Under the pieces are notes generated by a model. It was not told the origin of the DNA, did no database searches, and saw only the letters and a list, made by a program, of their open reading frames with translations. Both the position numbers and the translations under genes were made by a program. A stretch of DNA of 64,000 bases from Strongyloides papillosus (taxonomy: Eukaryota; Nematoda; Chromadorea; Rhabditida; Strongyloididae): NCBI GenBank assembly GCA_005656395.1, contig SRSI01000078.1:992001-1056000 (forward strand), written 5' to 3'. Below, one piece after another: positions 23,345 to 36,823 of this stretch. How positions within the stretch are numbered: the stretch's first letter is position 1; the number at the start of each line of letters is the position of its first letter.

Positions 23345-26300
23345 TTTTTTCAATCTAAAGTTAAAGATACATCAAATTATAATTATTGATAAGGAAATAT
23401 AAAATATAGCATATTCCAAATAAAACGACAAATATATTATATAATACATATATTTTGGTAAAGCATCATTTCTGAATAGATGTTTGTAGAAGTTAAATGC
23501 TAACACGTATATTATATAACAATACTACATAAGAAATATATTGTTTTGTTTAATAATTAAAATAGTAGATTAAAGTAAAATTAAATGAAATATATATATG
23601 TTGAGGTATAGGTAATGTTAAAATGATCTAATATATTTTAAGTTGAATGGTGATATAATAATAAGACGAAAACTATATTTACTAAAAATAAAAATACATC
23701 TAAAAATGTCTTAATATTTCATTTTCAATAATATATATGTAGAAAATATTAACATATTACTCAATACTATTTATTATATTATTCATATTTATTTTTTAAA
23801 CTTCATTTAATATATCTTAAACTATTTGGCAATGTTAATGAATAGTAGGATAAAATCTACATCACACAATTCAATATTTTCTAATATCTAATTTGAATTT
23901 GCTATGGTTGTTGATTAAGAGAAGTATAATAAACGCCTACTCAGAAGCAATCAACTTTATCTAGTATATTCTATACGCTAACTTGTAAAATGATTTTTAA
24001 TTTAAAACTGCTTCTGGTTGAGGTAAATTTAAGTGATTGTCGGCACAATATACACCCACAGATATTCCAAATGGCTAACATTATATGTTTAGGATATTTG
24101 TGAAAAAGTTATAACAAAAGGATGAACAAGATAACTCATTATATTAAGTATAAATTTATTCGTTTTTATTACGTTCTATTGGTTTTGTTAGATCAATTGT
24201 TAAATATATTTATATATTGGCAAAAGAATCTTAAGTAAGGATGTCAGGATAAAACTTATGAGAAATTAAATGATATATATATGATAAAACTTAAACACAT
24301 TTAATGATACATGTTTACATCAACAATTATTTTATTTTTCAAGTAGGATATATTAAATGTGACAATTATTGTTAAGATATTGAGAGGGTGGCTAGCTGCT
24401 AAAAATTTTAACGTTATCTACTAGAAAATAGATAAACCTCTAATTATGAAATTAATTATAATATATTTCTTAAATTTATTATATAATGTAGTGATCTTAA
24501 AATATCAACATACAATATATTACTAAAATAGTTTGATTTCAATAATAAAAACAATATTAATGCTAAGAAATTAAAAAAAAAAACTTTTTGATAATGAAAA
24601 TGTTTACATCAAAAATTCAAAATCACATTATAATGTTTGTTTAATAGTAGGGAAATTTAATCTAATGATTATAATAAAAACATGAAAAGAATCGTTAAAA
24701 TGTTTGTTTCAAGAATGATCGAGAAAAAGACTAAGACATTATCAAAACTGAATACTTTAAATTGATAATTAAAATGTAAATATTAACGTTTTTTAAAGTA
24801 AACAATATATGTATTAATATTATTTTAAATTGATTATATAAGTTTAATGAACAAATTTATTTTTTTACATTTAAACTTTAAAAGTAATGCTAAAAAAATA
24901 TTTACGCTAGCTCGTAAATTCAGTAAAAATAACATTTATCGTTAAAATTTTCTACTGACAAATTTAATTAGAATTTAACTAAATTTCTTCTCAAAGACAT
25001 CTGTAACTATCAGAAGTCTTAACAATAAAATGATTAACAATATTAATATGAGCATAACTTTATATTTTCTACATTGTTAAAATATGCATTAAAATTCTTA
25101 GTGTACAAACATTAAACTTGAAACATTTTACGTGACTAAAAGAATTTTTGGTATACGATAAGAGGTTAATTTTCTAGAATACACAATAAAATTTTTTGAA
25201 AAAGTATAAATTTCATATAAGATAGAGATGTATGTAAAATAAATATTATTTATTTCAACCATCTAAAGTGGAGATAAAATTTTAGTGGGATAATCACAAT
25301 TTTATGATACAATAGTACTCCTGTCTTTTTTTTATAAAATTTTATTCATTTAAATCTATCAAGATCACTTTTAATATTTAAAAAACAACAAAGAAAAGTA
25401 ATATTTTTTTAATTTTAAAGATGTTTGATTAAATAATTTTTTATCCAATAAAAAGAAACTTTAAATATTTACCTGACATATAAATGTAATATTTATGTTT
25501 AGAGGACAAACAAAATCGATATTTTTAAATAATAAAATCATAAAAGTCGTTTTTAAAATATTTCAAAAATATTAATGATAATATAAGATGATTTAAAGTA
25601 AAATTCAATATACTAACATGATATTTCGTACCAAATACAAAGATATTGAAATAGTAATATAATTGAGACATTAATATAAGCATTCTTAAGTCTATTAAAG
25701 AGTTTGTGTAATGTCATACCTATATAAAAAGATAATGAACATCTGTAGAAGTAAAAGTATGTATTTAATGTTTACTTTGAAAAAGCTATATGACATTGGA
25801 AGTTAGAAAATTTTGTACATGATAGAACCAATGAGAAGTAATGAGTATATTTAAATAGAAGTATACAATTTATTGGTTTTGGCTTTAAATCGTTGGCAAG
25901 TAGATATATAGTACATTTGTATTAACTAAAATGATAGTGTACACAATTTCTATCTGCGCACTTAATAAATAATATTTTACTTTTCTTAATTGTTGACACT
26001 TTTTATCAAAAATTTTTAACAAACATATTTTATTTCTAAAATTAATAACTTTAGCAACTTTGTAAAATTCAAAAATGTTGATAATATTATGATTTAAAAT
26101 AAAAAAGAAAGAATTTTTTTTTCTAAAAAGTTGAACATAGTATGGTAAATTTATGTTAACAAAGTTAAATAGTTTATTATTATAGGCAATAATAATACAA
26201 TTTTATGTTATACAAAAGAATAATTTCATACATTAAAATAAAATACACAATAAATGATAATTCTATATCAATAATTATAATTTTAATATTATAATATATA

Positions 26301-26953
26301 CATTAATAAATTAAAAATAAAACTTTTCATTACAAAATATATGGTATTATATCATCATCAATATTATAGTTTAATCATAAATCCACTGAAAAAAATCACA
26401 CAATTATTTTAAATGATATGCTAAAAAAAGTGATAAACTGTAGAGATTACACTTGCATCAAATACTATTTCATTAAAAGTATATTTTTGAGTAATATACC
26501 TTAACTTTTACCCTAATGTGGTATTATTTTTTTATTGATGAACAATTGTACATTATATAAATCATTTATAATTATTTCATTTAATGGTAAATTATTCATT
26601 TAAAAAAATACATTTAATGAAAAAATTTATCAAAAATTAAAAGTAACTATTCTTAAGTGAATATGTACACTTAATTGTCTTCTTATAAAAATTTTTTAAC
26701 GTTGTTTTAAAATTGATAAGAAAAAATTTATTTATATAAAATAATATAATAATTAAAAAACCTCCGTAAAATGAAAAAAATATTTTATTTTGAATATAAA
26801 TTTGTGAAACGCCAGAACCCAGAAAAAAATCATAGGACAGTATAGTTTTATGGCAATATTAGTATTTAGTAATAAGCATAATATAATAAATTTTTTGTAG
26901 TTATTATGTTAACTCCTTTTAAATATACACAATATCTTTGAACTTTAACAATG
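23345..26953. other. 3.6-kb gene-free AT-rich region
   Basis: I found no reading frame, RNA gene or repeat that I can support. The sequence is densely AT-rich with stops in all frames. It lies upstream of the DIM-1-like gene and downstream of cyclin E, so muscle-gene regulatory DNA or remote 5' exons could be here. Confidence 0.45.
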
Positions 26954-28491
26954 CTATAACTTCAACGGTAAAGTTTTTGTTTTTTGATTAAATTTAATAA
27001 TATGATCGTTTAGTTTATCATTATCAAATAATACCATTCGAAAAGATGGAGATGATGTTTGAATGTCGTATTTTTTATATTGACATATTGAATCAGACAG
27101 TAATGATATTTTTTCTTTATAGTCTAACTCAATATGTTTTGAATTTTCAACAAATGGAAGGACATAATTTATCTCCTCTAATACTTCGTCTTTCGTGTAA
27201 TTAACTAAATTGGATAAATTAAGATCTTCATCAGGGATTTGAGCATATACAATAGCTGCCGCTAATTTTGAAGGACTAAAAAATGAGGAATTATCAGTCA
27301 TAAATATAAAATCATGAATTGCCATTGTACGTATAAAAAAACTAGCAACTTCTGACGAGAAAATCCTTGGTTTTTCTGTATAAAAATGATTTAAATCACT
27401 GTTTGATCTATTTGCTAAATTTCTTACATATGTCATTGGTGAAGAATAATTTAAAATGTCTGGGGACATTGTTTCATTCTCATTCTCCAGTGGCTCATCA
27501 TACTCATCTTGAAGTTTCAAATGAAAATAAGTTAAAAATGAGTAACATGTAATGGGATTTAATGCAAATTGCAATTCATTTACTATCGCTATTTCAGCTC
27601 TCTTTAATTGCGTAAGGCAATATGCACCACCGGAATAATCAACAAGTTTGCTAAATGTTGGAGGATATATTTCTTCTATTTTTGCTGCAATCAATAGACA
27701 TGTTGCACTTATTAATTGATAATATCGTGGATTAACTGGATTCTCAGCCATAAATCTATCCATAATATTTATTGCTGAGTTATATGTCATCCTTGATAAA
27801 TGTTCTTCATAACAAATTTCTTGTAACCATTCCAAAATTGCTAAACGATATGTTCCGTTTAGTTTCTTATCAATTGGTAATACTTTTGCTTCAAGACTTG
27901 GATATATTCGACTTTTAAGATATAAAAGATCTATTACTTCATGCGATTGACCATATATATAAATTTCATGTGGATATTTTTCTCTAATTTTCCGCTGATA
28001 TTCTTTACTTTTTTTATCATAATTTATTATGTATTCAAATTTTCCATAAACTGTATTAGTTTGACGTAACATAACACTTTCAAATGGTAATTGTTTCTTC
28101 ACTTGATAAGAATTTAAATTATTATATGGATAAGTTTTATCGGATTGAGATGCAAGGTAAAATGAATCATTTGATACTGGTTCACTATATCCTGGAGATT
28201 GAACTTCCTCATTACATCTAAGACTATTATATTTTAATGGTGAGGGTGATAATGAAGGTGAATAATGAGTAAGCCTATCATCTGAAATATCATGTCCTGA
28301 TAAATCGCTCTAAATTAAAAAAAATAATATAAAAAAGATATTTTAAATAAACATACATATAATTGTTTTCCATTTTCAGTATCATTAGGAGTATCATAAT
28401 TAACCTCTTCAAAAGCACGTTTTCTTGATTTACTACTACTGCTACTATATTCAGAACGTGCATTTAATTCTCCTTCTGGATAGGAATCCAT
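26954..28491 (-). CDS. cye-1: Cyclin E
   Basis: Cyclin E pairs with CDK2 to drive entry into S phase. Exon 1 (28491-28357) and exon 2 (28309-26954) join over a 47-base intron to 496 residues. The N-terminal 190 residues are Ser/Pro/Asn-rich, with SP sites such as SPSLSPSP that could be CDK-phosphorylated, and a basic SKSRKR that could be a nuclear signal. The cyclin box spans about 199-330: YRLAILEWLQEICYEEHLSR (the MRAILLDWL equivalent), then LLIAAKIEEIYPPTFSKLVD, which is the form typical of cyclin E, and GGAYCLTQLKRAEIAIVNEL. A second cyclin fold follows, interrupted by a polar insert at about 325-365 that is uncommon in other animals. A or B cyclins fit less well. Confidence 0.82.
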
Positions 28492-29160
28492 CGTTGTGTA
28501 GAACTACAAATGTGTAGTAATCCTACAATACGAATTGATTTATAAAGATTTACCTAAAACAATACTAATAATAACAAACAAAACTAATTATTCTAAAAAA
28601 AAACAATAAGTTTTAAAAACGCTTAAGTAGAATAATGTCACAAACATTAATTAATGCGAAACATTTTTATAAAATAATATTTTATTATGTAAATTAGAAT
28701 TTACATGATATTTATAAAATAACATTCTCAAAAAGTTGTAAATATCAATTCTTATCTAATCAAAAGTGCAATTACATTTTTTTTAATTTAAATGAAAAAT
28801 AAAGTTCAAAGATAGAAATAAGAATTTTGAGATTGAATGTATTTAGTATTAACAGAAAAAAGGAGAGAAAAAATGATTGTAGAAATAAATAAATTTTATA
28901 ACAAGGAAAATACTTTTAACTAACAATGTGCCGACAACACACATATTTTATAGTTTAATTAATGAGAAAATACAAAGTGCGAAGTATAGACATATGAGAT
29001 GTAAATTTAATCCTTACGTCTATAAAGGGCTATAAATTACATTTAAACTATTTATTTATGTTTTTAAGTATTCAAATAAAAAATAAATCTAGATAAAAAA
29101 TATTTTAATAAAAGATAAAAAAAGGTGTAATAAACTTTTTTTTTTGTAAAAAAATTTCCA
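28492..29160. other. Upstream region of the cyclin E gene
   Basis: AT-rich; the cyclin E promoter is presumably here on the minus strand. I see no gene or recognisable motif. Confidence 0.45.
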
Positions 29161-29502
29161 TAAATAACAATAAAAACCTGGCGGTTAGAATGTAATGTCT
29201 TTCATTTCACTGACGCAATCAACGAAATAAGTATATGAAGCGCCATAAAATTTGTGAGGTCATCAGCAATGTCTATATTAAGTTTAAGTCAACATTTAAA
29301 GCAGCTGGATATGATACAAATAAATAGAGATATTATGTTTATATAGCATAAGATGCTAAAAAATTAAGCAACATCATGGCATTAAGATACAAAGATATTA
29401 ACTGTTGATCTACTTATGAATATGGCAAACGGTACACAACTACAATGTGAAGTATAAAAAAGTTTGTGCCAAGCAAAATTTTAAGGAGTAGGAGGATACA
29501 AT
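29161..29502. other. Compositionally distinct stretch next to a small ORF
   Basis: This stretch is visibly less AT-rich than its flanks and has few homopolymer runs. A 30-codon ORF (29235-29327, starting MKRHKICEVISNV) uses codons such as CGC, GTC and AGC that are rare in the surrounding DNA. It ends in a stop, and no splice join to the following peptide ORF was found. It could be a gene fragment, a transposon relic or a noncoding RNA. Confidence 0.3.
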
Positions 29503-29625
29503 ATGCATAATACATTCAGTCTTTTTCTCTCTCTCTTTTTGATTTTATTTCTTCCTTTGTATACATTATTGTCGACATCAGAAAAAAGAGATAATAGAAA
29601 TATTCAATCATATGCCTTTGTTTAA
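29503..29625 (+). CDS. Possible small secreted peptide precursor (40 residues)
   Basis: The ORF starts at an ATG that lies 19 bases after TTTTAAG, a plausible splice or trans-splice acceptor. Residues 1-24 are a strong hydrophobic signal-peptide-like segment (FSLFLSLFLILFLPLYTLL). A short polar part follows with a dibasic KR at residues 28-29, and the last 11 residues read DNRNIQSYAFV before the stop. This layout, signal then dibasic site then short peptide, is that of a minimal neuropeptide or secreted-peptide precursor. No known family was recognised and the ORF is short, so chance is a real alternative. It sits at the edge of the less AT-rich stretch described at 29161. Confidence 0.35.
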   Translation: MHNTFSLFLSLFLILFLPLYTLLSTSEKRDNRNIQSYAFV

Positions 29626-29788
29626 AATTTTTACACAATCCTATTTTTAGTTATATAAACGTATATATATATTAAATAATAAAATAATATGATATAATGA
29701 GAAAAGTTTATACTTATGAATAATAAAATATATATTATAATAATGTAATAAAGATTTCTAATCAGCAAATAAAATGAAAATAATTATA

Positions 29789-32700
29789 TTATTGTTTTCC
29801 GAATTTGAATAACTTCTTTATTGTTGATGATGATATTTTTCTAGGCATAAAAGAGTTCGACGATGCATTAGTATTCAATGAAGATATTGTTTCTGTTGAG
29901 ATTAAACTATCTGACCGATAACTCTCTGATAATAGTTTTGTATGGGGAGAGGTACTATGGTACTGATAATGATCAGAAGATGATGGCGAACTAATACTGT
30001 TTTGACAACTATTTAGTGTCGTTGAAAATAATTGTGATAGTTTCCTTGGTGATGAAAAATTTTGTTGCTGTTGGTGGTATGATGGTTGCAAATTTACAGA
30101 TGAAGTACTAACTTTTCTACTTCGAGACATATTTGATTTGATTGCTAACTCTGATTGCGTTAAAAAAATTTGATTATCATTTTGATGATGACGTGAAAAT
30201 TTTTGAAGTCTATTACCTTGTAATGTTGAAAATATATTTGATATTTCAATATTGCTACCTAGATGGCGCATCTCAACATGTACAAGTAATGATGATAATT
30301 CTAATTTTTCACTATAATTATTAAGAAGTGGTATTGAACGATATCCAACACGTAAACAGTCAACTGGAAAAACTGCTTGTCCAATAAATGGATCTGCTTT
30401 TGGGCCCACAAAATCACCATCCTCTACAAGGAATCTTAATAGTGCAAGTTCAGGACAATAAATTTTAAATTCAAATGTTTCATTCCAAATTGGATTTAAC
30501 CCGTTTGATGTTATTGTCCTTGTTGAATATTGAATATTATCACATGGAACACCAATAATTTCTATATCAACAAATGGTGAACATATTCCTTTACTTTTAT
30601 CTTTTCTTGTTAGGTGTCTCCCACCTATAATAGTTATTATTAATATAACTGGACAACTTGTCGATACAGCATCGGCTTGATCGGGTCTAAATGATTCATC
30701 TAATAAATAACTTGGTTTCAGTACATATCCACATCTGCCATTTGCCAAGAATTTCCCTTGATTTAACATCATACTTTTGTCACCAGTTTGATAATTTAAT
30801 GCAACCATATGACATGCTGTATTCCACATAGGAACTGGATTAAGATTTGTTGAAGTTAGTCTACTTGCTTGAGGATATACACGCGATAATTGCTTTGCAT
30901 TAAATTGTATCAATCCCTTATCAATTAATTTTTCATGTTTAGCTTCAGAAAATGAGCACATTTCATAAAAATTTATTTTTGTTTGGAAGTTTACATTGAA
31001 CGGGACAGCTTGACAATATACAACTAAATCAGACAACTCAGCTGCAATTCTTAAATGTTTCTCTTTTGATCTTATTGTTTGAATTCTTGTTCTAGCAGAT
31101 TTAGCAACATTTTCAATGTCATATAACCATTCTTTCAATTCTTCCTTTGTCTCAGCTGCTATAACAAAATCATCTGATGATAGATGATTGTCTCCCTGGG
31201 TGACCTTGAAGGCAAATTCTTTGTCAATACCGTCAATTTCAATTATTTCACAACCTGCTAATTCGATTGTACCATAGTTAAGTTTTTCAACATTCTCATT
31301 ATTTTCTAGTTCCTGAACACAATCTGAAGGAAACCATCCAATATTATTATTATATTTTCCTCTCCATAAATTATTTTCTTTTCTAACAACTTTTATTATT
31401 GCACCTGCTGGAAAAGTTAGTTCATCTTGATGTATACCCATATATGCTTTTAATGATACAACTTCAATTTCTTTTTCTAAATCTTTCAACTCCATGTAAC
31501 ATCCAGGTGTATTATTATTTGTTTTATTAACATATGCACCAATATTTTTTTCATTAACAGGGAACTTTAATGAGACACCTCTAACAAAATCTCTTGTTGA
31601 GTAAAATTCAACTAATTGATTCAAATTTTCAAAAATCATTTGATTAACAACAAATATTCTACCATCTCTTTTTAATCTATAATGCCAAAATTGTCCATCA
31701 ACACGCAAACTTAGAACAAAGACATTTGGATCTGTTCCACTATATCTTATTAAAAAGGCGCCATCACTTTTTATAGTGCCAAGTAATTCTTCTGCTCTTA
31801 ATTTATCTACAGTCTCAGAAAACCAATATTGATTTAAATGAGGTTGTGGTTGAGGGCATGGTGTAACTAGGTTAACTTTGAATGTTGGTGTATATAATTT
31901 TTCTGTTGTATAAATAGATATAAGTTCATATAATGTATCAACAATTTTATCTTCTATAAAAAAATATTTTTTTTCACCATCAACTAATTTGGAACGAATT
32001 CTACAATGTCTTACAATACCATTATATAAAAATGATAGCGAATATTCACCAATTAATAAGAAAGAATCACGAACAAGGAAGACGCCATTGCCTTTATCAG
32101 CATGTTCCATTAGTCTACTAGCTGCTTCATCTTTATCTATCTTACCATGAAACCATTCCTCAGTAACATGCATCTCGTCTAATCTAACATCTAATGCCAT
32201 ATTATTATCATCTGAAATATCATCATCTCCCGAAACACTACTTAGACTTATCAAATCATCGCTCTTGTTATTTGGACTTAACATATAACATAGTTTATCA
32301 TTAAATAACACAAACACATGTTTATTCCATGTATTTGAACCGCTATCTTTCAGCAATAATTCACCCTTCCTAACACATTCACGTGATAATATATCATGAT
32401 CAGTGTCATCTTCACTTTGCTGTAAATCAAAACTGTCTGAATCCTTTGGTAGTTTTTTGTGCTTTAAAATGATCTTCTTTTTCATGCTTTCAGGGCTAGG
32501 TAGTTGTATTTCGTCTTTGTTAACGGGTTGTGTGAGTAACATATCACCCAAAATTTCTTTAATCTCTTGCGCTAATAATCTTTGTGCTGGGACAGAACAA
32601 TTGTCTTCAATTGAAAGGATTACAGGATAATCACTAGCAACAAATGCATAATGCTTTATTGTAAATAAGACATCTCTTAAATTTAATTTAGATGTCATTG

Positions 32701-33973
32701 TATAACCATGATAAATTACAATTTCTGAAAATTCGCCATTTGGCTTCTTCTGGCCATCCCAACAATCTAATTCAACACACCGACATCCCATTAATAATGC
32801 CATAGCATATGCATCAAGTGAAGATTCACTTTTAAGTTGATCACCTGTTAAATATGTGTTGTGTGATGAGGCAATCCAGTAATGTGATAATGGTCTTGAC
32901 ATATCATGAACAATTTCTTCATTTGAAGTATCTAATATTGAATTTTCTGGTGAAAAAAGGTAATCAATAAATTCAGGAACTGTAAATGATGGATCTGAAC
33001 AATTTTGACGATTACAAAGATCTCTCCAATATCTTGTAAAATATTGTGATGTCCTTTCACGATCATGTCCCATTGAATCCTATAAAGATAATAAATATAC
33101 ATTTAGAATGTTATGATATTAATTTACTTTTTGTGTATCTCTTAAAAAACGAAGAATATTATTAAATGATACAGTCATTCCACCATCATCACTTAGATGT
33201 GAAAATCTTTCTGAAAACAGTTCTTGAATATGTATTAATTTTTTGTATGCCTCAGAAAATAAAGAGAAATCCATTTTTTGTTCTACATATTCCATTAAAT
33301 CTTTTGATTGAATCTTAAGTTGTAATGTTGATTGAACAAATGGCTTCATATTTTTCAATGTTACACATTCTGTTGTTGGATTCATCAATCCAAAAAATTG
33401 TTTTTTTAGATATCTATGAATGGTCATTGCATGACTAACTGAGGAGTACTCTGACATTATATATTGTATCCCTTGACTCCATAAAGTACATGCTTCAACA
33501 GTTTCAAATAAAAATATTAAATGACTCATATTAAATGTTTGTGCCATTGAAATTATTAAAATTTTTTGGGGTCCAAATGGTTTAATATCCTTATCTTTTG
33601 CCCATTTGTCATTAATTTTAACAACATTTAATTTATAATGCAGAGAATGAACCTCTTTGACGTGTCTTAAATCAAAAACACGAGGTTTTGTTCCACGATT
33701 ATTAAAACCATCATCAATTTTTGATAAAAATATTTGTCTTGATGCTGTACATAGGTGTAATTTTTTATAGGCCGGTTCCCATTTTTTTAATAATGATAAT
33801 CTACAAACTTTATGACCATTTTCCATTGCTTTAAAAATTTTATCAACATCTAAGTCTGGTTGCCTATTAAATCTTGAATATGTTGATCCCACAGAATTTT
33901 GCGAAGCTGTTCCCCTCCTTTCTGTGGATAGTGACCCAGCAGTAGAATGATTAGAATTTTGTCGTGTTGTCAT
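29789..33973 (-). CDS. plc-3: Phospholipase C gamma
   Basis: This enzyme cleaves PI(4,5)P2 into diacylglycerol and IP3 downstream of tyrosine kinases; in C. elegans PLC-3 supports ovulation and other IP3 signals. Exon 1 (33973-33128) and exon 2 (33079-29789) join over a 48-base intron to 1378 residues. Order of domains: N-terminal PH (about 45-175), EF-hand-like region, PLC X box with the catalytic histidines in SSHNTYL (residue 355) and IYHGYTM (406), split-PH half (about 520-550), two SH2 domains (about 591-684 with FLVRDS, 701-789 with FLIRYS), SH3 (about 820-874), second split-PH half, Y box, and C2 (about 1115-1235). The tyrosine in NTPGCYMEL (about 810), between the second SH2 and SH3, sits where PLC-gamma1 has its activating Y783. 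The C-terminal tail is Ser/Gln-rich. Confidence 0.95.
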
Positions 33974-36424
33974 TTTTACTTAAATTTTTAATCATCTATA
34001 AATTAAAAAAAAAGTACTTTACAAAAAAATGAAAAATATTTTACATCATTATGAAAAAATTAAACAATATTATGATCAATAATTATGAAAAATGCTTATA
34101 ATATCAAATATTTTATAGATTTAACAATAATATAGGAAAGATAAAAGGACTTTATTTAAAAATATACACTAAGACTAATGTATTATCTGTGTTATCGTAT
34201 TAAACTCCATAGAAGAAGTTAATTAACATAAAAATTAAACAATACACATCTCCCATAACATTCGTTACATTATTTTTAAAATTTTTGATTGACTGTAAAT
34301 GGTATTATAAATAACTAGAAAATGACAAATAGTCAAAAAGCTTACATGGAAATTTTCTTATTGAATAAAAAATAGTTTTAAGTATATTGAAACTAAATTT
34401 AATCATCAAATAATTGATCGAAAAATGAAAATTGATATTTCTAATTATTTTTTTTACTTTTACTAGGTTAATTTTTAAGAATGATAAAAGTATGAAAGTT
34501 ATTTGGGAAATAAAATGCAATAAAAATACATTATTTTTATATTATAAATATATTTAAAATTTTAATGTTATTTTGTTATATTTTTACACTATATAAATTA
34601 TATTTTTGTCTACAATTAAATTTAAGTAACATGAAACTAAATATTATAAAATATAATCTTGATACATTAAGAAATATATATATAAATATTCCTATTTAAC
34701 ATATTGAAACAGTTATATTAGCTGATAAGTCTCTTTATTTTAATGTTAATATTTATTATCAACAACCTCATGTTTTAATTAAAAAAATAGTACAACAATT
34801 AACGTAATTATACATAACAGATTCTGATGTGTATGTTAAAATTATATTTAATAAAAAATAAATATAAAATTGTAGTAGGTTGACAACAAATATTAAGTTT
34901 GATTTTGTATATTTAACGTTTAAAGTGTCACAAAATTAGTTACTATCTATTATAAATGGTATAAATAAAAATGTGATAAGTTTTACCGTGTATTCTTAAG
35001 ATTAGTTAAACATAAAAGTAAATATACCCTTTGAAATTGAATTCTTAAGTCAAATACAAATCAATTTACCCTAGTTACAATAATAATAATAATCGCATAA
35101 CAAATATTATAAAAAAAAATAAAAGATATTACAAATTAATTTTTATTATTAATGATAGAAATATTTATTAATTCAAATAAACAGCTCAAATTATACAACA
35201 GTCAATAGATAAAACATGGAGAGTAAATGGATGATAAATACAAAAGTTTTATACTTGATAAATGCTCGAAAAAAGAGAAGTATAAAATAGTATTTTGCAC
35301 ATGGTGATGAGCATTTTGATAAATATACTATAAAAAATGTATACAGGTTTTAATAAGGATTTAGAAAAATTTGTTAAGAATAGATAATCGACTATTTAAA
35401 TCGAATAATTGATCAGAAAATCATATGGCATAATATGGAATTTATGTATGCTTGATAACAATACTTGTTCAATCGTAAAATGTTGAAGAGCGGTTAAATA
35501 TATATTAAGACAGGAAAAATGGATTAACACATAACCTTGACAAACTTCAACATTCATTTAAAGATGTTTTTATCTTATGTCCTTATCTTTTCTTGTTATA
35601 TAAGAAAGTTCTCCACTCCCTATTTCATTTATTTAACATAAAAAATTTGTTATTTATTTATAAAATATTTATTGTTAAAGTTTTTATTTTTTAAAATAAA
35701 AATTATTTATAAATAACAAAGTGACTGTAGTGATTAAAATAGGCGATGATTTTTTTTAAACAATTTTATAAAAAAAATATAATTTTTTAAATTTACTCAA
35801 ACACGTACTTAAACTATCGTACAGTTCTGAACTAGAATAAATTAAAATAAACAAAAAAAATAACAATTCATTTGTCAAAAATATTGAATTTTAAGCTTTT
35901 ATAAATATACATAAAAATAAAAGTAAAATTTTCACAAATAAATCAGAATGATAATTAATATAATAAAATAGTTATTGTTAGATATATTGAATGTTATTGT
36001 AAACACTTATTGTAAAATTTGTTTAACTTATAAGGTAAATTATGATAAAGCACTTCAATTTGCCATAATATATTTAAAATTAAATATAATATGGGGGATA
36101 ATATTTTATATTAGTATAATATCACTTTGAATGGGAAATTTAATTGATATTACTTAAATTGAGAATGGAACGGCCACTTAAATTTCTTAAAGCATGGTAC
36201 ATTTGTATGACTTTTAAGCAACATATATCAGATCACATACTTAGACAATCATTATGTGGAAATTTCAATTACTATTTGGTGTATTAAAAATCTTTTGATT
36301 AATAAGGAGGAACGAGTTTATAATACCCCGTGTCCAAGTTTCAAATAAAAAGGAAAAATAGATATTTAATTTATATCAAACACAAATTCTTGGCTTTTCA
36401 CGTATATCACATTCCAGTCTCAAG

Positions 36425-36441
36425 TATATATATATATATAT
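36425..36441. repeat. TA dinucleotide microsatellite
   Basis: An uninterrupted run of about eight TA repeats. Confidence 0.8.
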
Positions 36442-36796
36442 TAATAGTTATTTTCAAATATTAACGTCCAAAAGAATGTTGATGAAAAAGATTTATATTG
36501 TTTTGAAAACTACATTCTTTTGTGAACGGTTGTTACTTCTGACGAACAGCTACTTGAGTGAAAGTTAACGTTACGTCAAATATTATATATTAACACTGTT
36601 TTGTGTCCTTTGAAATTGAAACATTGTCTTTATTATCTCATTTATGATTCTACTTAGTTTATATTTAAACTCTTTAATTTCTTTGAACTACTTTTAATTT
36701 GTTATTTGTCTTTTACTTAGAAAAATTCTCACGCGAGAATAGATAAGTTGAAAAATGAGATGACTGTTTATAAGAGAAAACTCTGTAATGAGTAAT

Positions 36797-36823
36797 ATTA
36801 TTTTTATTATTTTTATTATTTTT
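36797..36823. repeat. Three tandem copies of ATTATTTTT
   Basis: Three perfect copies of the nine-base unit ATTATTTTT lie head to tail. It is probably a simple-sequence expansion with no known role. Confidence 0.75.

Noticed and set aside
23345..26953. Upstream exons of a long DIM-1 isoform
   Set aside because: Expected from C. elegans, but no Ig-like or other coding stretch was seen on the minus strand.
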